Source: an uncultured Clostridia bacterium (GTDB taxonomy: Bacteria; Bacillota; Clostridia; Oscillospirales; Acutalibacteraceae). From it: a stretch of DNA of 64,000 nucleotides. Every line of letters starts with the position of its first letter. Positions within the stretch are counted from its first letter, which is position 1. Below the pieces are notes generated by a model. The model saw nothing but the letters and a program-made list of their open reading frames with translations, did no database searches and was not told where the DNA came from. Location: positions 1-64,000 of the forward strand of contig CAMMRL010000005.1 of the NCBI GenBank assembly GCA_946499275.1. The letters run 5' to 3'. Made by a program: the position numbers and the translations under genes. Shown one piece after another: positions 58,199 through 64,000 of the stretch.

Positions 58199-58705
58199 TT
58201 ACGCCGGAAGCTCTTTGAGGAAACGCGCCGCTTCCTTCCGGCTTTTCAAAACAACGACGGCCTTTCCCTCCTGCCCGTCCAGCAGGGCGAGGAGCCGCCC
58301 GCGGTGCGTTTTGCGGAAATTCCAGACATACTTCAGGAAGCCCCCATCCAGCCTTTCCGGGCAGTTGCCGCCCATGTCCGGCCGCGTCCGCCCATAGTGG
58401 GTGATCACCCGCCGGAGCACGCCCGCCAGGCAGACAGCGCGCGGATAATCCAAATAAATCACCGTATCGCAATACCGCAGCCGCATGGGCAGGGTGCGCT
58501 GAAAATTGCCATCCAGTATCCATTCCGGCTGCTCCATCGCTTGCATCAGCCGGGCGTCGAATTCGGAAGCCGGGACATGCTGCCAGCCGTCCCGCCAGTA
58601 CAGCGCGTCCAGATGCACCAGGGGAAGCTTCCGTTTCTCCGCCAGGCGACGGGAAAAGGTCGTCTTTCCCGCGCCGGGGCTTCCAACGACGATGATTCGG
58701 CGCAT
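58199..58705 (-). CDS. Adenylate-kinase-like P-loop protein (topology-modulation type)
   Basis: 168 residues from the ATG at 58705 (GGAAGGAG). P-loop VVGSPGAGKTTFSRRLAE, LDALYWRDGW, WILDGNFQRTLPMRL and DTVIYLDYPRAVCLAGVLRR are seen in AAA/adenylate kinase-like proteins named topology modulation or FlaR. Probably a nucleotide or small-molecule kinase; substrate unknown. The longer frame to 58813 has no site. Confidence 0.8.
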   Translation of the reverse strand: MRRIIVVGSPGAGKTTFSRRLAEKRKLPLVHLDALYWRDGWQHVPASEFDARLMQAMEQPEWILDGNFQRTLPMRLRYCDTVIYLDYPRAVCLAGVLRRVITHYGRTRPDMGGNCPERLDGGFLKYVWNFRKTHRGRLLALLDGQEGKAVVVLKSRKEAARFLKELPA

Positions 58706-58820
58706 CCCATCCCACTCCTTCCCTTTTCCCCCATTGTAACGTCTTTCCGGATCGCTTTCAATAGGAAAAAGGCGAATTCCGCCTAATTTCCCATCCCGGC
58801 AGAAAAAGCGCATTCCGGTA

Positions 58821-58899
58821 TTGACAGATCGTCTCCGCGGAAATACAATATATTGTGTTTTTAGTTATTTAAACCCGCAAAATATACAATATGTCTATT
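58821..58899 (+). promoter_or_regulatory. nrdJ promoter with two NrdR boxes
   Basis: TTGACA (58821-58826) and TACAAT (58844-58849) with 17 bases between. ATACAATATATTGTGT (58843-58858), which covers the -10, and ATACAATATGTCTATT (58884-58899) match the NrdR box pattern and are 41 bases (about four turns) apart. NrdR with ATP/dATP would repress here. A family-level match, not tested. Confidence 0.75.
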
Positions 58900-58931
58900 T
58901 TCGACCCACTATACAGAAGGGATGAAAGCAA

Positions 58932-61223
58932 ATGGAATTGACCCAAAACGCCCGCACTGTGCTGGAACGCCGCTACCTGATCCGTGGCGAAGACGGAGCC
59001 CCCACCGAATCGGTGGAGGACCTGTTCCGCCGGGTAGCCCGCGCGATCGCCGCGCCGGACAAGGCCTATGACGACAAAGCCGACCTGGTCGGGCTGGAAA
59101 ACGAATTTTACGATATGATGACCGCGCTGGAGTTCCTCCCCAACTCCCCCACGCTGATGAACGCGGGACGGCCGCTCGGCCAGCTCTCGGCCTGCTTTGT
59201 GCTGCCCGTACCGGACAGCATGGAGGAAATTTTCGAAGCCATCAAGCAGGCGGCGCTGATCCACAAGTCCGGCGGCGGCACCGGCTTTTCCTTCTCCCGG
59301 CTCCGTCCTTCCGGCAGCACGGTAAACTCCACCGGCGGGGTGGCGAGCGGCCCGGTCAGCTTTATGCGGGTGTTTAACATGGCGACCGAAGCGGTCAAGC
59401 AGGGCGGCACCCGCCGCGGGGCGAACATGGGCATCCTGCGGGTGGACCATCCGGACATCTTGCAGTTTATCGACTGCAAGGCGGACAACGCCGACATCAC
59501 CAATTTCAACATCTCGGTCGGCATCACCGAAGCGTTCATGAACGCCGCCGAAAAGGGGGAAGATTACGACTTGGTCGACCCCAGCACCGGCAAGGTGACG
59601 GGAAAGCTGAACGCGAAAACCGTTTTCGACAAAATCGTCCACTCCGCCTGGCGCAACGGCGAACCGGGGATCATCTTCCTCGACCGGCTCAACCGGGACA
59701 ATGTCGTCCCCTCCCAGGGGGAGATCGAATCCACCAACCCCTGCGGCGAACAGCCCCTGTTGCCGTATGAAAGCTGCAACCTCGGCTCCATCAACTTGGT
59801 GAAAATGCTGAAAATTGCCGAGAGCGGCGCGGCTTCCATCGACTGGAGCAAACTGGCCGCCACGGTGGAAAGAGCCGTCCACTTCCTGGACAATGTGATC
59901 GACGCCAACAAATACCCGCTCGACCTCATCGACCACACCACTAAGCTGACCCGGAAAATCGGGCTGGGCGTGATGGGCTGGGCGGATATGCTTCTGTATC
60001 TCGGCATCCCCTACAATTCCGAGGAAGCGGTGCGCCTGGCGGACAAGCTGATGGATTTCATCACCGCCACCGGCCGGAAAGCCAGCGCCGCGCTGGCCAA
60101 GACGAGGGGCCCCTTCCCGCTGTTTAAGGAAAGCATCTATAAAGACGGGGAACCGCTGCGCAACGCGACGGTTACCACCATCGCGCCGACCGGCACCCTG
60201 TCCATCATCGCCGGGGTATCCTCCGGCGTGGAACCGGTGTTCTCCTATGTCTACATCCGCTCGGTGATGGACCGCACCGAGATGCTGGAAGTTAACCCCG
60301 TGCTCCGCGCCCTTCTGGAAAAGGAAGGGATCTGTTCGGACGAACTGCTCCGCCGGATCGCGGAGGAAGGGACCATCGCCCATATGGAGGAAATCCCGGA
60401 AGAGATCCGCCGGGTGTTCGTCGCCGCGCACGATATCTCCCCGCTGTACCATATCAAAATGCAGGCGGCATTCCAGAACCATACCGACAACGCGGTGAGC
60501 AAAACGGTCAACTTCCCCCACGAAGCGACCGAGCAGGACGTGGCGGAAGTGTATACCCTCGCCTTCAAACTGGGCTGCAAGGGCGTCACCAGCTATCGGG
60601 ACGGCAGCCGGGAAGTCCAGGTGCTCAACCTGGCTAAAAAAGAAGAAAAATCTGCCGAAACGCCCGCCGCTCCGCTGATCCCCGCACCGGAAGAAAAGCC
60701 GCGGGAGTCCTCCTTTGTCGTCACCCCCCGTCCCCGGCCCGACACCACGCAGGGGATCACCGAAAAGGTGGCGATCGGCTGCGGGAACTTGTATATCACC
60801 GTGAACTACGATGAATACGGCATCTGCGAAGTATTCACCAACACCGGCAAGGCGGGCGGCTGCCCCTCCCAGTCGGAAGCGACGGCGCGGCTGACCTCCG
60901 TAGCGCTGCGTTCGGGAATGGACGTGAACACCATCATCAGCCAGCTCCGCGGCATCCGCTGCCCCTCCACCATCCGCCAGCCGGGGATGAAATGCACCTC
61001 CTGCCCGGACGCAATCGCCCGGGTAATTCAGAAAGTGGTCGCCACCCATCAGTTCAAGGAAGGCGGCGTACAGCTTCCCGAAGCGGCGGTGCCCGCCATC
61101 AAAAAAGCGGTGGAACCGGCGGTTGCGGCGCAGATCCGGACCTGCCCGGAATGCGGCGCCCCGGTGGAACACGAAGGCGGCTGCGTCATGTGCCGCAACT
61201 GCGGCTACTCCAAATGCGGCTGA
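58932..61223 (+). CDS. nrdJ: Adenosylcobalamin-dependent ribonucleotide reductase (class II)
   Basis: 763 residues. FLPNSPTLMNAGRPLGQLSACFVLPV (first catalytic Cys), SGGGTGFSFSRLRP, QGGTRRGANMGIL, NPCGEQPLLPYESCNLGSINL (Asn/Cys/Glu) and TIAPTGTLSIIAGVSSGVEP mark the class II enzyme. The C-terminus has the zinc-type CPECG...CVMCRNCGYSKCG, which re-reduces the active site. Makes dNTPs without oxygen, using vitamin B12. No B12 riboswitch is seen. ATG behind AAGGGATGA. Confidence 0.95.
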   Translation: MELTQNARTVLERRYLIRGEDGAPTESVEDLFRRVARAIAAPDKAYDDKADLVGLENEFYDMMTALEFLPNSPTLMNAGRPLGQLSACFVLPVPDSMEEIFEAIKQAALIHKSGGGTGFSFSRLRPSGSTVNSTGGVASGPVSFMRVFNMATEAVKQGGTRRGANMGILRVDHPDILQFIDCKADNADITNFNISVGITEAFMNAAEKGEDYDLVDPSTGKVTGKLNAKTVFDKIVHSAWRNGEPGIIFLDRLNRDNVVPSQGEIESTNPCGEQPLLPYESCNLGSINLVKMLKIAESGAASIDWSKLAATVERAVHFLDNVIDANKYPLDLIDHTTKLTRKIGLGVMGWADMLLYLGIPYNSEEAVRLADKLMDFITATGRKASAALAKTRGPFPLFKESIYKDGEPLRNATVTTIAPTGTLSIIAGVSSGVEPVFSYVYIRSVMDRTEMLEVNPVLRALLEKEGICSDELLRRIAEEGTIAHMEEIPEEIRRVFVAAHDISPLYHIKMQAAFQNHTDNAVSKTVNFPHEATEQDVAEVYTLAFKLGCKGVTSYRDGSREVQVLNLAKKEEKSAETPAAPLIPAPEEKPRESSFVVTPRPRPDTTQGITEKVAIGCGNLYITVNYDEYGICEVFTNTGKAGGCPSQSEATARLTSVALRSGMDVNTIISQLRGIRCPSTIRQPGMKCTSCPDAIARVIQKVVATHQFKEGGVQLPEAAVPAIKKAVEPAVAAQIRTCPECGAPVEHEGGCVMCRNCGYSKCG

Positions 61224-61266
61224 TGTCCGCCGGGCGGCATAGCCCAAAGTATACGCTTTGATGCAT

Positions 61267-61314
61267 GAACGCCCTTGCCGGGAATGCGGCTTTTCATTCC
61301 CGGCAAGGGCGTTC
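61267..61314. terminator. Long perfect hairpin after nrdJ
   Basis: A 20-base perfect inverted repeat (GAACGCCCTTGCCGGGAATG and its complement) around an 8-base loop, 44 bases after the nrdJ stop. There is no T run, so it could stabilise the mRNA end instead of stopping transcription. Confidence 0.6.
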
Positions 61315-61375
61315 GTGCCTACCGCCGCACGACGGCTCCCTTGCGCACATCCGTCGGAAGAAAGGAAGGCACGCC

Positions 61376-62167
61376 ATGAATAACCCCTACGATCAAACCG
61401 CTTTTTTTCAAAAATACAGCCGGATGGGCCGCTCGGCCGAAGGGCTGGACGGCGCGGGTGAATGGCATGAGCTGCAGAAGCTACTGCCCGACTTTGCCGG
61501 CAAGCGGGTGCTCGACCTCGGCTGCGGCTTCGGCTGGCACTGCCGGTACGCTGCGGAACACGGCGCGGCGTCGGCGCTGGGGATCGACATCTCCCGAAAC
61601 ATGCTGGCCGTCGCCCGGGAAAAGACTTCTTCGTCGGTCGTGGAATACCGGCGGATACCGATGGAGGAAGCCGACTTCCCGCCCGCTTCCTTCGACGTGG
61701 TGCTGAGCTCCCTGGCGTTCCACTATCTTCCCTCCTTTTCCTCCCTGTGCGGGATGGTTTTCCGCTGCCTTTGCCCCGGCGGGGATTTCGTCTTTTCCGT
61801 GGAGCATCCGATTTTCACCGCCCAGGGGCCGCAGGACTGGGTCTACGACGAGAAGGGAGCGTCCCTTCACTGGCCGGTAGACCGGTATTTCGAGGAAGGC
61901 CCTCGGCAGGCCCTTTTCCTAGGGGAGCCGGTACGGAAATATCACAAAACGCTGACCACCTACCTTCGCACCCTGCTGCATGCCGGCTTTATAATCACCG
62001 ATCTTGTGGAACCGCAGCCGCCGGAAGCTATGATGGATCTTCCCGGCATGAAGGACGAGCTCCGCCGCCCCATGATGCTGCTGGTCGCGGCAAAAAAGGA
62101 TAGGCAATCCCTCCGCCGCAATGACGAAAAAGGCCGTCTCCGGGCGCCACTCCTCCAACGAAGATGA
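61376..62167 (+). CDS. Class I SAM-dependent methyltransferase
   Basis: 263 residues from the ATG at 61376 (GAAAGGAAGG). VLDLGCGFGWHCRYAAEHG is motif I, ALGIDISRNMLAVAREK motif II and FDVVLSSLAFHYLPSF motif III. UbiE/methyltransferase-11 type with unknown substrate. The last 24 residues (QSLRRNDEKGRLRAPLLQRR) are basic and look added beyond the usual end of the fold. Confidence 0.85.
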   Translation: MNNPYDQTAFFQKYSRMGRSAEGLDGAGEWHELQKLLPDFAGKRVLDLGCGFGWHCRYAAEHGAASALGIDISRNMLAVAREKTSSSVVEYRRIPMEEADFPPASFDVVLSSLAFHYLPSFSSLCGMVFRCLCPGGDFVFSVEHPIFTAQGPQDWVYDEKGASLHWPVDRYFEEGPRQALFLGEPVRKYHKTLTTYLRTLLHAGFIITDLVEPQPPEAMMDLPGMKDELRRPMMLLVAAKKDRQSLRRNDEKGRLRAPLLQRR

Positions 62168-62500
62168 GCGTAGATGATAAAACGGCAGAAGCCCCGCCGG
62201 TCGCCGGGGTTTCCGCGGGAGTTCTCCCGGCGCCCGCGGCCGCGCCCTTTTTCCCTGTTTTTTCCGGCACTGCGTACTGGCCCCGCGCTATATCAACCAG
62301 GAGGGGCGCCCGTGGAGGGAACCGCCGCCATCGTATTGTTTGGGCTAGCGGTTCGATGTCCCCTCCGACGGATAAAACCGGGGACCGCAGCGGCTGTTGT
62401 CTCCTGTATCTCCCGACAAAGAATCCCCCGGCGGCCTAATCGGACTGCCGGGGGATTCTTTAGCTGCCGCCATACGGCGGTTTTTTGCGGTAAAACGGGC
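62168..62500. other. Gene-free GC-rich interval with hairpin
   Basis: Short open frames exist on all strands but with poor codon use and no clear starts, as is usual in GC-rich DNA. A 15-base stem AAAGAATCCCCCGGC with its complement (62418-62461) lies at the right and probably ends transcription of the DUF4097 gene. Confidence 0.5.
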
Positions 62501-63403
62501 TTACTTCTGCCCGGCGCGGCGGATTTCCAGCGTACCGCTGGTAAGACGGTTGGTATAGGCCGGTCCTCCCGTGCCATAAACATACTGGTTTTTGTCATTC
62601 ACCGAATTCATCAGCTCGAAATCGCTTTTCAGGCTGCCGGACGATTTCCGGCAGTAAAGGGAGAAACCGCCGTTGTCCGGGATGGTGAAGGACATCTTGC
62701 CGGAGGTCACGTCCCCATCCAGATGTTGCGGGACCACGTCGGTTTCGACTTTTACCGTTCCGCTGGTCGCCTTCCCTTCCACCGAAGGGAAGCTCCCCTC
62801 GAAAACCGCCCGGCCCGAGGTAATCCCCACCTGGAGGGTAGACGCCTTGGCATTTACCTGCATATTGCCGCTGGTCATATCCGCCGTAAGTGCCCCGGCG
62901 GCCAGCCTGGAGCCTTCCAGCCGGCCGGAGGTCACTTTCAGCCGCATACTGTCGGCAGAAACATCCTCCATCACAGTTTTCCCGCTGGTCATTGTTAGCG
63001 CAAACTCTTTATATTGTTTTTCCGGCAGCTGCAGCTCCAGGTCGGAGGAACGCGACCCGATCCCGATAAAAATAATCCCCCAGCTCGGCCGTTCCCGTAA
63101 ATAAAGCCGGCCGTTTTCCACCCCGTATTCCAGTTCCTTCACGTCGTAGCGGGAGCGTTGGGTCAAGCGCATCTTCCCGTCGGCGGACCGGGTGATCTGC
63201 ACCTTGCCCGATTTCCAGGTCAGGTCCACGCTGTCGAACGTCTCCCCGTCCATCTCGGCGGTGGTGATCACCCGCGGCTCCCCGAACACCCCGGAAAACC
63301 CGCCGGTCACCGTCAGCGCTACCAGCAAGGCCACCAGCAGCACGGCCACAACCGACCAGACGACAATCATAACGATCGCTCCTTTCTTTCCGATACCACT
63401 CAT
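62501..63403 (-). CDS. DUF4097 beta-repeat membrane protein
   Basis: 300 residues. One N-terminal helix (about 9-33), then repeated short beta-turns of the form VTSGRLEGS, MTSGNMQVN, ITSGRAVFEG, ATSGTVKVET and VTSGKMSFT that build a DUF4097 beta-solenoid outside the membrane. Usually part of a locus with a PadR-type regulator and a permease-prefix protein, as here. Role unknown, perhaps envelope stress. Confidence 0.85.
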   Translation of the reverse strand: MSGIGKKGAIVMIVVWSVVAVLLVALLVALTVTGGFSGVFGEPRVITTAEMDGETFDSVDLTWKSGKVQITRSADGKMRLTQRSRYDVKELEYGVENGRLYLRERPSWGIIFIGIGSRSSDLELQLPEKQYKEFALTMTSGKTVMEDVSADSMRLKVTSGRLEGSRLAAGALTADMTSGNMQVNAKASTLQVGITSGRAVFEGSFPSVEGKATSGTVKVETDVVPQHLDGDVTSGKMSFTIPDNGGFSLYCRKSSGSLKSDFELMNSVNDKNQYVYGTGGPAYTNRLTSGTLEIRRAGQK

Positions 63404-63445
63404 ACCCTGTCTGTCCTTTCCTCAACCGGCGCGGTAGCCGGGCAG

Positions 63446-64000
63446 TTATCGTTTACGCAGCAGGAAAACCGCGTGCATAATCTGCTGAAGCGCCACCCCA
63501 ACCAGGAAAATCAACCAGGAATACGGCCAGGCGGTGAACAGGAAGCTGACCACGAAATAAACGATTACCACCAGCGTCCATAGCACGCCCGAAAGCGCAT
63601 TGTACAGGGGGTCCCCCTGCTTTTTGGTCTGCTTCCATTCCCGGAATTCCTCCACCATGGTGTCGTCCAGCTTCTGGTACTTGGGCTTGGACAGCGCGTT
63701 GTAAACCAGCAGCACGGTCGCAACGGCGCAAATGACGAACATTGCCACCAAGGCCTTGATTTCGTCCCCTTCAGCCCCGCTCTCCCCAACCAAAAGGATT
63801 GGCACCACACTCAGGATATACATCCCCACCGCAATCGAGATCCGCAGCGCACTGCGGCGGCGGTATTTCATCCCTTCCGCCGTCTGCCCGCCGCCACGCA
63901 GTTCGGCAAACAGCGCGTCGGTATCCCCGATGCTGGCCACGGCGATGTTGTACGCCTCTTCCTCCGACAGGCCGTCGCCGGTCAGATCCACATACTTGTC
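63446..64000 (-). CDS. Permease-prefix-domain membrane protein (partial)
   Basis: Runs off the right edge; 184 residues are visible. GLSEEEAYNIAVASIGDTDALFAEL is the permease prefix domain 1 motif, followed by four hydrophobic helices (about 55-73, 84-103, 135-150, 155-175). Placed 42 bases before the DUF4097 gene, probably in one operon. The N-terminus lies outside. Confidence 0.8.
   Translation of the reverse strand, partial: DKYVDLTGDGLSEEEAYNIAVASIGDTDALFAELRGGGQTAEGMKYRRRSALRISIAVGMYILSVVPILLVGESGAEGDEIKALVAMFVICAVATVLLVYNALSKPKYQKLDDTMVEEFREWKQTKKQGDPLYNALSGVLWTLVVIVYFVVSFLFTAWPYSWLIFLVGVALQQIMHAVFLLRKR

Noticed and set aside
58869-61247. A 792-codon minus-strand open frame antisense to nrdJ
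   Set aside because: It is the codon-aligned complement of a clear reductase gene; long antisense frames are common in GC-rich genes, and its protein is low in sense (Gly, His, Arg, Val-rich).

Overview
The window looks like chromosome from a spore-forming, anaerobic Clostridia, most likely an Oscillospirales/Ruminococcaceae-type gut bacterium. This is inferred from gene content: ypeB and a BofC-like protein (sporulation/germination), a cobalamin-dependent class II ribonucleotide reductase with NrdR boxes, de novo NAD synthesis by nadA/nadB/nadC, and moderately high-GC codon use. No rRNA, tRNA, CRISPR array or insertion sequence was recognised.

Positions 1 to about 31.2 kb are most of an integrative conjugative element (ICE), cut by the left window edge; relaxase and integrase are not in view. 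Nearly all its genes read on the minus strand. In transcription order from the right: a control region with short repeats (30.0-30.2 kb), an HTH-type replication/regulatory protein and an ArpU-like protein, then the type IV secretion genes (VirB2-like pilin, VirB6/TrbL-like channel protein, a signal-peptide protein, a C39-like cell-wall peptidase, and VirB4 fused to a VirB3/PrgI-like part). Next come small conserved ICE genes, a winged-helix replication-relaxation-like protein, the VirD4 coupling protein, an S1-domain protein, a lipoprotein, a 1348-residue thioester/Cna-B surface adhesin, a DUF3268 zinc-ribbon protein, a sigma-like factor, an AbiE-type toxin-antitoxin pair with its own consensus promoter, an SSB, DUF932, a putative zinc/ssDNA-binding protein, a second sigma-like factor and several unknown small genes. 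Terminator-like hairpins lie just ahead of the ribosome binding sites of many element genes, suggesting control by readthrough or antitermination.

The main discovery is that VirD4, the S1 protein and the lipoprotein lie on a 4.1 kb segment (about 15,338-19,424) that is inverted relative to the rest of the element. Both ends cut through genes. Flipping the segment back at a shared CATCC/GGATG pentamer rejoins two genes exactly in frame (a 257-residue lipoprotein and a 374-residue winged-helix protein) and restores one continuous minus-strand transfer operon ending at an existing terminator. The present orientation should break two genes and uncouple virD4 from its operon.

Positions about 31.5-64 kb are ordinary chromosome: a beta-helix lipoprotein, yqeY, zur divergent from znuACB with a palindrome at the promoter, ypeB facing a BofC-like gene, a class A penicillin-binding protein, trmL, aroK/aroE, acpP, a nadA-GNAT-nadB-nadC cluster downstream of prs, hflX, a PPK2 kinase, nrdJ, a methyltransferase, and a DUF4097 protein next to a partial permease-prefix membrane protein at the right edge. 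Convergent genes are usually separated by strong intrinsic terminators.
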